Source: Corynebacterium sp. 21KM1197
GTDB lineage: Bacteria; Actinomycetota; Actinomycetes; Mycobacteriales; Mycobacteriaceae
DNA: 64,000 bases
Assembly: GCF_033783015.1 (NCBI RefSeq)
Contig: NZ_CP123907.1
Location: forward strand, 1,922,001-1,986,000
Direction of reading: 5' to 3'
The notes under the pieces are model-generated. The model had not been told where the DNA came from and searched no databases. It saw nothing but the letters and a program-made list of their open reading frames with translations. Made by a program: the position numbers and the translations under genes. Positions 16,539 through 26,510 of the stretch are shown piece after piece. Each line of letters begins with the position of its first letter. The first letter of the stretch is position 1.

Positions 16539-17582
16539 TTAAGAGAAGTTCTCTTGCAGGTACTCCACCAGGTCCTGCGCGGCGATGGCGTCGATGCGGA
16601 AGAACTCGCCGTCCAGGCCGAACACGCGATCCTCGGACACGGCGGTGGTCTCCGCCAACTGCTCGTTGGTGCGCACCTGCTCATCGGCCGGGGTGCCCGG
16701 GTCGATGTTGAGCACGAACACGCTCTTGCCGTCCAGGGCCAGCGGCACGTTCTCCGCGCTCACGGCCTTGACGTCCGAGCGGGCCGAGCCCTGGGCGGAG
16801 TCGCCCACCAGGTCATCGCTCGGCACGGCCAGCTCGATGCCCAGATCGGTGAAGATCTGGCCCTGCGCGGACTCCTCGGTAAAGAAGTTCACCGCACCCT
16901 CCGGGGCCAGGGCGATCACATTGACCGGGCCCTCCACCTTGACCTTGTCCTTGGCCTTCTTCACCGAGTCCTCGTACTTGGAGATGACCTCATCGGCCTT
17001 CTTCTCCAGGCCCGTGGCCTTGGCCACCTCGCGGGTGGTCTCCTCCCAGGACTGGCCGGAGTAATCAATCACCTGCACCGGAACCACGTCCTTGAGCTGG
17101 TCATAGATCTCCGCGCCGGTATCGGCACCCACGTTGGACATCACCACGAGGTCCGGGTTCTGCGCCAGGATCGCCTCCGCGCTGGCGGAGCCGATGGTGA
17201 ACAGAGACTCCACGTTCTTTTCCTGCGCCAGCTTGTCCCAGGAGAGGCCGAAGCCGGTCTCATCCGCGAACATCGGGGCCTTGGGGTTGCCGCCGCCGGA
17301 GCCGACCACGGGGGCGTCGATAGCCAAAAGTGCGCCGGTGAGGCTCACGGAGGCGGAGACGATGCGCTGCGGCTGCTCCTCGATGGTGATCTCGGTGGGG
17401 TGCTTGTCCTTATCCTGCGTCTCGATGGTGCGCGGGAAGGAGGAATCGGAAGCGCTGCTCTCCGAATCCTTCGCAGCGGAGTTATCCGAGTCCTCGCTGG
17501 AGTTCGAGCAGGCCACGAGGCTTACCGACAGCGCGAGGGCAGCGGCGGCCGCCGCAACGCGACGGGTCACAGAAAAAGTCAT
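16539..17582 (-). CDS. Fe(III)-siderophore-binding lipoprotein (ABC transporter)
   Basis: A 347-residue periplasmic-type binding protein, membrane-anchored: Arg-rich start, hydrophobic segment and lipobox LVAC with the lipidated Cys near residue 25, then a Ser/Asp/Glu-rich linker. The mature part has the FepB/FhuD fold signature: PQRIVSASVSLTGALLAI, then NPDLVVMSNVG and YDQLKDVVPVQVIDYSG, matching PF01497-type siderophore/cobalamin binders. It is likely the receptor for the siderophore made by the adjacent NRPS. A DtxR-box match lies 96-114 bp upstream of the ATG. The ATPase and permease genes lie upstream on the same strand, separated by 253 bp, so this gene probably has its own iron-regulated promoter. 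Confidence 0.9.
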   Translation of the reverse strand: MTFSVTRRVAAAAAALALSVSLVACSNSSEDSDNSAAKDSESSASDSSFPRTIETQDKDKHPTEITIEEQPQRIVSASVSLTGALLAIDAPVVGSGGGNPKAPMFADETGFGLSWDKLAQEKNVESLFTIGSASAEAILAQNPDLVVMSNVGADTGAEIYDQLKDVVPVQVIDYSGQSWEETTREVAKATGLEKKADEVISKYEDSVKKAKDKVKVEGPVNVIALAPEGAVNFFTEESAQGQIFTDLGIELAVPSDDLVGDSAQGSARSDVKAVSAENVPLALDGKSVFVLNIDPGTPADEQVRTNEQLAETTAVSEDRVFGLDGEFFRIDAIAAQDLVEYLQENFS

Positions 17583-17677
17583 GGGTTCTCCTCAAAGAAG
17601 TATGAAGATGGAACATGCGGTAAAAACAGCCGGACGCCAGGAGGTCTCAACCTTATGGGCCATGCCGCCTTCCAGCA

Positions 17678-17696
17678 TAAGGTTACTCTACCCAAA
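17678..17696 (-). promoter_or_regulatory. Predicted DtxR iron box upstream of the siderophore-binding protein gene
   Basis: TAAGGTTACTCTACCCAAA on the plus strand; its reverse complement matches 14 of 19 positions of the DtxR consensus TTAGGTTAGCCTAACCTAA, including TAACCT and GG.TAG. It lies in the 253-bp gap before the binding-protein gene, where an iron repressor would be expected. The rest of this gap holds an imperfect GC-rich hairpin near 17760-17782 that may end the ABC operon upstream. Confidence 0.7.
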
Positions 17697-17835
17697 GCTG
17701 AAATAAACCATATTAGGTGCGCAGAAAACGGCCCATGATGTGATCTTTATAACTATTTAGGGTGGGCAGCGCCCGGTACCCTTCCCCTGCCTCGCGCCCG
17801 TCGTCCGTCGCTCGTCTCCCGTCGCCTGCCCGCCC

Positions 17836-18615
17836 CTAGCGCGGCACCACCAACGGCCCGCCGCTCACCGGGTCCGCCACCACCACGGCGTCCAGGCCAA
17901 AGACCTCCGCCAGGTTCTCCTCCGTAAGCACCTCCCCCGGGGTGCCCGCCGCCGCCAGCGTTCCCGACCGGGAGAGCAGCACCAGGCGATCCGAATACCG
18001 AGCGGCCAGGTTCAGATCGTGCAGCACCATCACCACCGTGCGCCCGCCCTCCTCGCGCAGGGCCCGCACCAGACGCAGCACCTCCACGGAGGTGGAGAGA
18101 TCGAGGTAGGTGGTGGGCTCGTCCAGGAGCGTGGTGGGCGTATCCTGCGCGATGGTCATGGCGATCCACACTCGCTGGCGCTGGCCACCGGAGAGCGCGG
18201 AGATCGGGCGATCCGTGAGATCCGCCAGGCCCGTGGTCTCAATCGCCTGGGTCACCACCGCGTCATCCTGGCGCGACCACTGCGCCATCCAGGACTGATA
18301 GGGGTGCCGCCCGCGCGCGATCAGTTGCCCCACCGTGAGCCCCGGCGGGGCCACCGGGGTCTGCGGCAGCAGGGATAACTCGCGGGCGCGCTCCTTACGC
18401 GGCCACTGCGCGATCTCCCGGCCCTGGAACTCCAAGGAGCCGCCGTGGCTGAGCAGCCCGCACATGGACTTCAGCAGCGTGGACTTGCCACAGCCATTGG
18501 GGCCGACCAGGCAGGTGACCTCCCCCTCCGCAATGTCCAAATCCAGATTCTTAATCACCTGGCGCTCCGCGTAGCCGGTGCTCAAACCCCGCGCGGAAAA
18601 TAACGGCTGGCTCAT
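17836..18615 (-). CDS. Siderophore ABC transporter ATPase, FepC/FecE type
   Basis: A 259-residue cytoplasmic ATPase that energises siderophore import. Walker A is GPNGCGKSTLL near residue 38, the Q-loop lies in LSLLPQTP, the ABC signature is LSGGQRQRVWIAM, Walker B is TTLLDEPTTYLD and the switch histidine is in MVLHDLN, all typical of the FepC/FhuC group. The ATG overlaps the last base of the upstream permease stop, indicating translational coupling. It is the last gene of a three-gene permease-permease-ATPase unit. Confidence 0.93.
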   Translation of the reverse strand: MSQPLFSARGLSTGYAERQVIKNLDLDIAEGEVTCLVGPNGCGKSTLLKSMCGLLSHGGSLEFQGREIAQWPRKERARELSLLPQTPVAPPGLTVGQLIARGRHPYQSWMAQWSRQDDAVVTQAIETTGLADLTDRPISALSGGQRQRVWIAMTIAQDTPTTLLDEPTTYLDLSTSVEVLRLVRALREEGGRTVVMVLHDLNLAARYSDRLVLLSRSGTLAAAGTPGEVLTEENLAEVFGLDAVVVADPVSGGPLVVPR

Positions 18616-19703
18616 CAGATGGTTTCCTCTCGACGAGTGCGGAAGATCATGTACAGCAGGAACGGCGCGCCGATGAAGGCGGTGACCACGCCCACCGGCA
18701 ACTCCCAGGGCAGGACCACCCTGGCCAACAGGTCAGCACCCAGCAGCAACACGCCGCCGAGCAGGGCCGAGAAGATCAGCGGCGGGGTGGGCGTGCGCGC
18801 CAGGGCACGCGCCAGATGCGGGGAGACAAAGGCGATGAAGCCCACCGGCCCCGCCGCCGAGACGCCCACCGCCGCCAGCACCACGGCGGTGAGCAACTGC
18901 ACCAACTGCGCCACCTGCACCCGGTGCCCCAGCACGTGCGCGGTGGTCTCCCCCAGCACCAGGGCGGAAAGCTGGAACATCAACCAACCACCCAGCGCCA
19001 CCGCCACCAAGAGCACCGTCAGGGGTGCCCAAGCGTGGTTCCAATCGCGCCCATTGAGCGAGCCCGTGAGCCACATGCGCGCCGAGGCCGCGCGATCCAA
19101 CTCCGCGTAGGCCAACAGCCACGTCACGCAGGAGGACAGGAAAATCGAGGCTCCCACGCCGATGAGCACCACCTGCAACATGGAACTGCGCGCCGGCCCC
19201 GCGAGCAGCCAGATCAGCAGCGCGGCAAGCAGGCCGCCGACGATCGCCGCCCCCGGCAGGCCCACCGTGCCCAGCACCGTGGTGGCCCCGGACTCGATCA
19301 CGCCGCCCTGGCCCGCCCCGGCAAAGACGATCACCACCACCGCGGCGAGCGACGCCCCCTGGGTAATGCCCAAAATATCCGGGCTGGCCAAGGGATTGCG
19401 CGCCACGGACTGCGTGAGCGCACCCGAGTACGCCAAGGCCGCGCCCACCACGCAGGCCACCACGGCGCGGCCCAGGCGCATATCAAAGACCACCGTCTGC
19501 TGGATCTTGGTGCCGCCCCCGGTAAACACCGCCAGCACCTCGCCCAGCGTCATGCGGTATTCGCCCTGGGTGACCGCCCAGCACACCCCCGCCGCCATGA
19601 GCAGCACCGCCACCACCATGCACACCAGCAGGCGCGGATTGATCCGCCAGGAGACGCGCCCCAGACGAAAGACCCTGCCGTGGTTTATAGCGCTCCCACT
19701 CAT
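18615..19703 (-). CDS. Siderophore ABC transporter permease, FecCD family (second subunit)
   Basis: A 362-residue inner-membrane permease with about ten hydrophobic segments. FecCD-family motifs are RLGRAVVACVVGAALAYSGA, TQSVARNPLASPDILGITQG (the typical RNPLA.P...G.. loop) and VGFIAFVSPHLAR, the cytoplasmic coupling motif that contacts the ATPase. I chose the ATG at 19703, which overlaps the upstream permease stop as ATGA; the frame is open to 19739 but that would lengthen the N-terminus into the partner gene. It should form a heterodimer with the preceding permease. Confidence 0.92.
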   Translation of the reverse strand: MSGSAINHGRVFRLGRVSWRINPRLLVCMVVAVLLMAAGVCWAVTQGEYRMTLGEVLAVFTGGGTKIQQTVVFDMRLGRAVVACVVGAALAYSGALTQSVARNPLASPDILGITQGASLAAVVVIVFAGAGQGGVIESGATTVLGTVGLPGAAIVGGLLAALLIWLLAGPARSSMLQVVLIGVGASIFLSSCVTWLLAYAELDRAASARMWLTGSLNGRDWNHAWAPLTVLLVAVALGGWLMFQLSALVLGETTAHVLGHRVQVAQLVQLLTAVVLAAVGVSAAGPVGFIAFVSPHLARALARTPTPPLIFSALLGGVLLLGADLLARVVLPWELPVGVVTAFIGAPFLLYMIFRTRREETI

Positions 19704-20734
19704 AGCGCACCCCCAATGCGACCCCGACGCACCAGCCACACAAACACCGGCACACCAAAGAGAGCCAGCACGATGCCCATCGGCAACTCACCGGGAGCCA
19801 CCAACATGCGACCCAAAATATCCGCTCCCAGGGCCAACACTCCACCCACCAGGGCGGAAAGCGGAATCACCAGGCGGTAATCCGGGCCGGTGAAACTGCG
19901 CACCATGTGCGGGGCGGCCAACCCAATGAAGGCCACCGGCCCGGCGGCCGCCACCGCCGCCGCCGTGAGCCCCGCGATCACCAGCACGCCGCCGATCTGG
20001 GCGCGGCGCACCGAGACTCCCAGCCCGTGCGCGCTCTCCTCGCCCAGGCTGAGCAGGTTGAGCACCGGGCCTAAGGCTATGGCCGCAATGAGCGCCACCA
20101 GGGCCAGCGGGGCCACGATGGACACCGCCGAGAAATCGCGCCCTGCCACCGAACCCGTGGCCCAGTTGCGCAGCACGTCCAGCACGCGATCGTTGGTAAT
20201 CACCAGGGCATTGACCACCGCCATGAGCAGCGCGGAAAGCGCCGTGCCCGCCAGCACAAAGGCCAGCGGGCTGCCCGCCGTGGGCCCGGAGGAGGCCAGC
20301 AGGAAGAGCACGGCGGTAACCAGCACCGCACCCAGCATGGAAGGCCACACGTACCCGGTGGCGTTATCCAACCACCCCAGGCTCACGCCCACGGCCACGG
20401 CCGCCGCCGCCCCCGCGCCCACGCCCAGAATCCCCGGATCGGCCAGGGGGTTACGGGTAAAGCCCTGCAAGAGGGCACCGGCCGCACCCAAGGCCAGGCC
20501 CGCGATCAGGGATAAGACGGTGCGCGGAATGCGCTGGATACCCAGCACCAATTCGACGTCGCTTGCCCCCGATTGCCCGCTCATGGCGTAGCGCAAGCCC
20601 CCCGGAATGGCCTCCCATACCTCGGACAAGCCCAGGGCGCGCGCTCCCGTGAGCAGGCTCAGCAGAATCAGTGCGGCAATGAGCAGTGGCACCGAGACCC
20701 CCACGGCCACGGCGCGTATGCGAGGAGAACCCAC
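19700..20734 (-). CDS. Siderophore ABC transporter permease, FecCD family (first subunit)
   Basis: A 344-residue membrane permease of the FepD/FecC type. Visible motifs are RIPRTVLSLIAGLALGAAGA, GFTRNPLADPGILGVGAGA and VAFIGLAAPHMVRSF. The open frame begins with a TTG at 20761. I chose the GTG at 20734 because CTAGGAG is placed 6-8 nt upstream, a proper ribosome-binding site. A DtxR-box match lies 34-52 bp upstream of this start, so the permease-permease-ATPase operon is likely derepressed by iron limitation together with the binding-protein gene. Confidence 0.92.
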   Translation of the reverse strand: MGSPRIRAVAVGVSVPLLIAALILLSLLTGARALGLSEVWEAIPGGLRYAMSGQSGASDVELVLGIQRIPRTVLSLIAGLALGAAGALLQGFTRNPLADPGILGVGAGAAAAVAVGVSLGWLDNATGYVWPSMLGAVLVTAVLFLLASSGPTAGSPLAFVLAGTALSALLMAVVNALVITNDRVLDVLRNWATGSVAGRDFSAVSIVAPLALVALIAAIALGPVLNLLSLGEESAHGLGVSVRRAQIGGVLVIAGLTAAAVAAAGPVAFIGLAAPHMVRSFTGPDYRLVIPLSALVGGVLALGADILGRMLVAPGELPMGIVLALFGVPVFVWLVRRGRIGGAL

Positions 20735-20767
20735 GGCGGCTCCTAGATAGCACAGGAACAAAAGGAC

Positions 20768-20786
20768 TCAGGCGAGTATAACCTAA
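20768..20786 (-). promoter_or_regulatory. Predicted DtxR iron box upstream of the siderophore permease operon
   Basis: On the minus strand TTAGGTTATACTCGCCTGA matches 14 of 19 positions of the DtxR consensus; the left half TTAGGTTA is perfect. It lies between purL and the first permease gene, 34 bp before the chosen GTG, a position suited to block RNA polymerase. Confidence 0.7.
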
Positions 20787-20821
20787 GCCCCACCGCGCCG
20801 TGGGTGTGGCGGAGAGCCCCC

Positions 20822-23110
<2,289 letters not shown>

Positions 23111-23121
23111 GGCTTCTCCCT

Positions 23122-23793
23122 TCACGCGGCAATCGAGCCGACGGCGGACAGGAACAACTCCAACCCGTCCGTGGACGGGCCGGTGAGCGGGTCAATGGCG
23201 TGCTCGGGGTGCGGCATGAACCCCACGATCCGCCCGGTGGGATCGGTGATCCCGGCGATGGCGTTGATGGAGCCGTTGTAATTGTCCGTGTAGCGGAACA
23301 CCACGCGGCCCTCGCCCTCCAGCTCCTCGATGGTGCGGGAATCCGCCTGGAAGCGGCCCTCGCCGTGCTTGGCCGGAATGAGGATCTTCTGTTCCTTTTC
23401 CAGGGTGCTCGTCCACGCGGTGCTGGTGTTTTCCACCGTGAGGTAAGTATCCGTGCAGTGGAAGTGCAGGCCCTGGTTGCGGGTGAGCGCCCCGGGCAGC
23501 AGGCGGGCCTCGTTGAGGATCTGGAAGCCGTTGCAAATGCCCAGCACCGGCATACCGCCGCGGGCGGCCTCGATCACCGCGCGCATGACCGGGGCCAGCG
23601 CGGAGATCGCGCCGCTGCGCAGGTAATCGCCGTAGGAGAAACCGCCGGGCACCACCACGGCGTCCACGCCGCGCAGGTCCTCGTCCGCGTGCCACAGGCT
23701 GACCACCTCCGCGCCGGCGTAGCGCGCGGCGCGGGCGGCATCGACGTCGTCAAGCGTCCCGGGGAAGGTAATAACCCCGATTCGTGCCGTCAC
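23122..23793 (-). CDS. purQ: Phosphoribosylformylglycinamidine synthase subunit PurQ (glutaminase)
   Basis: A 223-residue class I glutamine amidotransferase that supplies ammonia to PurL. The nucleophile Cys sits in [12 protein letters not shown], and the His/Glu pair in [12 protein letters not shown]. The N-terminus [19 protein letters not shown] is typical of PurQ. It overlaps purS by 4 bp (ATGA) and ends 12 bp before the purL ATG, so the three subunits are translationally coupled. Confidence 0.97.
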   Translation of the reverse strand: MTARIGVITFPGTLDDVDAARAARYAGAEVVSLWHADEDLRGVDAVVVPGGFSYGDYLRSGAISALAPVMRAVIEAARGGMPVLGICNGFQILNEARLLPGALTRNQGLHFHCTDTYLTVENTSTAWTSTLEKEQKILIPAKHGEGRFQADSRTIEELEGEGRVVFRYTDNYNGSINAIAGITDPTGRIVGFMPHPEHAIDPLTGPSTDGLELFLSAVGSIAA

Positions 23794-24035
23794 TTGATCT
23801 CCTCCACGTCCACGATCTCGAAGTCCTCGATCACGGTGTTGGCCAGCAGCACCTCGGCCATCCGCTGAATCTCCTCGCGGGTCACGGTGCCGTCCGTCTC
23901 GATCTCGAAGCGCTTGCCCTGGCGCACGTCGCTCACACCGGACACACCCAGGCGTCCCAGCGCGCGCACCACGGCCTGCCCCTGGGGGTCAAGGATTTCC
24001 GCCTTGGGCATCACATGAACTACTACACGGGCCAC
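23790..24035 (-). CDS. purS: Phosphoribosylformylglycinamidine synthase subunit PurS
   Basis: An 81-residue structural subunit that links PurQ and PurL. It has the typical PurS sequence: [38 protein letters not shown] and [19 protein letters not shown]. The start is a GTG at 24035. It is the first gene of the purSQL unit, so the operon promoter should be in the 69 bp upstream, where a run TTCATTCCCCTATATCTC is the only AT-richer stretch I see. Confidence 0.95.
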   Translation of the reverse strand: MARVVVHVMPKAEILDPQGQAVVRALGRLGVSGVSDVRQGKRFEIETDGTVTREEIQRMAEVLLANTVIEDFEIVDVEEIK

Positions 24036-24104
24036 GGTTCATTCCCCTATATCTCGCACGTTCTTCAATTACGCCCACAGAGTACCTGTGCGCGGCGGGC
24101 TTTC

Positions 24105-24815
24105 CTACTTCCCGCCCACCTTTCCGTAGGTCACCGGCACCGCGCCCTGTTCCAGCGCCGCGCCCACCGCGCCGAGGAAGTCCCGCGCCACCTTGGGCTC
24201 GCACAGGTTGCGCGCCGAGGCGGAAAGCCGCACCACCTTGCCGCGCTCGGCTCCCCGCCGCGCCGCCGCCATGATGTTGCGCCGCCACCAGCCCGGCGCG
24301 CCGAATCCCTCGCCCACCGAGAGGTTGCGCGAGCCCACGAAGTCCCAGCGTTCCCCCTCGCTTATCGACGCCCCCTTCCGCCCCACGTACACCCCCTTGG
24401 TGGAGGCCACAGTGTGAAAGCCGAACTCCGGCAGCACCGCGAGGGTGCCGGAGGAGAGCCGCCAGCGCGGCGGGGCGAAGATGGGGGTGCTCAGGCCCAG
24501 GTTGTCCATCTGCCGGGTGGCCCCGCGCAGCCGCAGCCGCGCCTCGTGTTCCTCCAATTGGGCGAACTCCGCGCGGCGGCCCTGCGCGGATTGATCGAAG
24601 CCGTTGAGAATCCATTCCGTGCCACCGGCAATGCGCTCGCGTATCCATTCCAGGGTGGCGGGATCGCGGGAGAGCCGCCAGGTGCCATCGATATGCGGGG
24701 CGATGAGGAGGGAGACGGGCACCCCCTGCCCGTCAAGTTCCGCCGCCACGGTCTGCGCGGCATGCCTGGTTTCCTTGAAGATGCTGGAGATAGACACCAG
24801 GAGTTGCGCGCTCAT
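24105..24815 (-). CDS. DUF2334 polysaccharide-deacetylase-like protein
   Basis: A 236-residue cytoplasmic protein with the NodB-like barrel features of the DUF2334 family: LLVSISSIFKETR at the N-terminus, APHIDGTW where deacetylases hold metal ligands, a central TEWILNGFDQ, and IFAPPRWRLSSGTLAVLPEFGFHTVAS resembling the F.PP.W.....L...GF pattern. There is no signal peptide. Enzymatic activity is unproven for the family. An ATG with no strong ribosome-binding site starts at 24815. It is a conserved corynebacterial neighbour of purSQL. Confidence 0.7.
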   Translation of the reverse strand: MSAQLLVSISSIFKETRHAAQTVAAELDGQGVPVSLLIAPHIDGTWRLSRDPATLEWIRERIAGGTEWILNGFDQSAQGRRAEFAQLEEHEARLRLRGATRQMDNLGLSTPIFAPPRWRLSSGTLAVLPEFGFHTVASTKGVYVGRKGASISEGERWDFVGSRNLSVGEGFGAPGWWRRNIMAAARRGAERGKVVRLSASARNLCEPKVARDFLGAVGAALEQGAVPVTYGKVGGK

Positions 24816-24897
24816 GCCCGCGATTATCGCACAGCACCGTGGCGGGCGCGCGGCGGCGCGGGAGAGCGTGAGAAGGCGCGAGAAAGCGCGGGAAGGG

Positions 24898-26373
24898 TTA
24901 GCCCCGCTCCTTGTAATCGTCCAGGTTGATCTGCGGGGTGGGCTGCACGCGATCCTGGGCGGGGTTGGTCACCGAGGGATCGCGACGGAAATCGCCGTGA
25001 TCGTCATCGTCCTCGGAGGGCACGTAGGGGATCTCCCCCACCAGCACGCGCTGGGCGCGATCCTTATCCAGGGTGCCCGTCCAGGTGCCCACCAGCAAGG
25101 TGGCCACGGAGTTACCGGCAAAGTTGGTCAGGGCGCGGGCCTCGGACATGAACTTATCAATGCCCAGGATCAGGTCCACGCCGCCCAGCAGAGCGGGCTT
25201 GTAGGATTGCAGGCCCGCCGCCAGGGTGGCAATGCCCGCGCCGGACACACCGGCCGCGCCCTTGGCCGCGATGATCATGAAGAGCAGCAGACCCACCTGC
25301 TCGCTGATGTTCATGGGCATATCCATCGCGTCCGAGATGAAGATGGCCGCCATCGTGAGGTAGATGGCCGTGCCGTCCAGGTTGAAGGAATAACCCGTGG
25401 GCACCACGATGCCCACCGTGGACTTATCCACGCCCACGTGCTCCATCTTGCGCATGAGGTTGGGCAGGGCGGACTCCGAGGAGGAGGTGGCAAAGATGAG
25501 CAGGAACTCCCGGCCCAGGTACTTGACCAGCTTGATAATAGAAATGCCGGTGAAGATCTTGAGCACCAGGCCCAGCACCACGAACACAAAGAGGAAGCAG
25601 GTGATGTAGAAGGCCAAGATCAGGTAGCCCAACTGCACCACGGCGCTAAAGCCCGTGCCGCCCACCACGGCGGCGATCGCGCCGAAGGCCGCGATGGGGG
25701 CCAGCCACAGGATCCAGCTCAAAATGCGGAACACCAGCGTTTGCAGGCTGGCCACAAAGCTCAGGATCGGCTCGCCCTTGCGCCCCAGGGACTGCACCGC
25801 GAAGCCCACCAGCAGGGCGATGAAGAGCACCTGCAAGATGGACACGGTGTGGCCCGGGGAGTTATAGGAACCCGTGAACGCGGAGAAGAAGGAATCCGGG
25901 ATAATGCCCTGGATAAAGTGCATGGCCCCGCCGCCCTCGTTGTTCGTGTCGATGGCCTTTTGTACCGTGTCGCTCACCTCGTGCTCCTGCACGTGGAGGC
26001 CATCGCCCGGCTCCAGGATATTGCCCACCACCAGGCCGATGAAGAGGGCAAAGGTGGACATGGTGAGGAAGTACGCCAGGGCCATGCCACCGGCGCGGCC
26101 CACCGAGGCCGCCGCGCGCACCGAGCCGATTCCCAGCACGATGGTGCAGAAGATCACCGGGGGCACGATCATCTTGATGAGGTCCACGAACATGGTGCCC
26201 AGCACCTTGAACTTCACCGCCACCTCGGGGGCCACCATGCCCAGGATGATGCCCGCCACGATGGCGATGATCACGGCAATGTAGAGCCAGTGGGTGCGGT
26301 CCTTGCGGGGTTTCTTGGACTCGGCGATCTTCGGCGCGGCGTCATAGGCGCCGGCGGAGCTAGGAGACATCAC
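24898..26373 (-). CDS. dctA: Dicarboxylate/proton-sodium symporter, DctA-like (DAACS family)
   Basis: A 491-residue inner-membrane symporter of the glutamate/dicarboxylate family. Signatures are FVDLIKMIVPPVIFCTIVLGI, the re-entrant hairpin with SSSESALPNLMRKMEHVGV, PTGYSFNLDGTAIYLTMA and AAKGAAGVSGAGIATLAAGL. These match C4-dicarboxylate carriers such as C. glutamicum DctA, which occupies the same position relative to ptrB. The C-terminal tail is acidic (SEDDDDHGDF). The start is a double Met at 26373. Substrate is inferred from family and synteny. Confidence 0.85.
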   Translation of the reverse strand: MMSPSSAGAYDAAPKIAESKKPRKDRTHWLYIAVIIAIVAGIILGMVAPEVAVKFKVLGTMFVDLIKMIVPPVIFCTIVLGIGSVRAAASVGRAGGMALAYFLTMSTFALFIGLVVGNILEPGDGLHVQEHEVSDTVQKAIDTNNEGGGAMHFIQGIIPDSFFSAFTGSYNSPGHTVSILQVLFIALLVGFAVQSLGRKGEPILSFVASLQTLVFRILSWILWLAPIAAFGAIAAVVGGTGFSAVVQLGYLILAFYITCFLFVFVVLGLVLKIFTGISIIKLVKYLGREFLLIFATSSSESALPNLMRKMEHVGVDKSTVGIVVPTGYSFNLDGTAIYLTMAAIFISDAMDMPMNISEQVGLLLFMIIAAKGAAGVSGAGIATLAAGLQSYKPALLGGVDLILGIDKFMSEARALTNFAGNSVATLLVGTWTGTLDKDRAQRVLVGEIPYVPSEDDDDHGDFRRDPSVTNPAQDRVQPTPQINLDDYKERG

Positions 26374-26510
26374 TTTCTCGATTCAGCTTCCGGGGGTAGA
26401 ACACGTTATCCGCATTATCGCCCCGGCCCCGCCCATGCCCCAATTCACTCGCCGCCAATGGGGGTAGCGGGAGTCACCCCCACCTCCCCATGACGGTTCC
26501 GTCTCCTTGG

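Noticed and set aside
20735..20761. Longer start (TTG 20761) for the first siderophore permease
   Set aside because: Adds nine non-family residues and has no ribosome-binding site, whereas the GTG at 20734 does.
24816..24897. Terminator between dctA and the DUF2334 gene
   Set aside because: Only repeats of GCGCGGGA/GAAAGCGCG are seen, without a convincing stem followed by a T-run.
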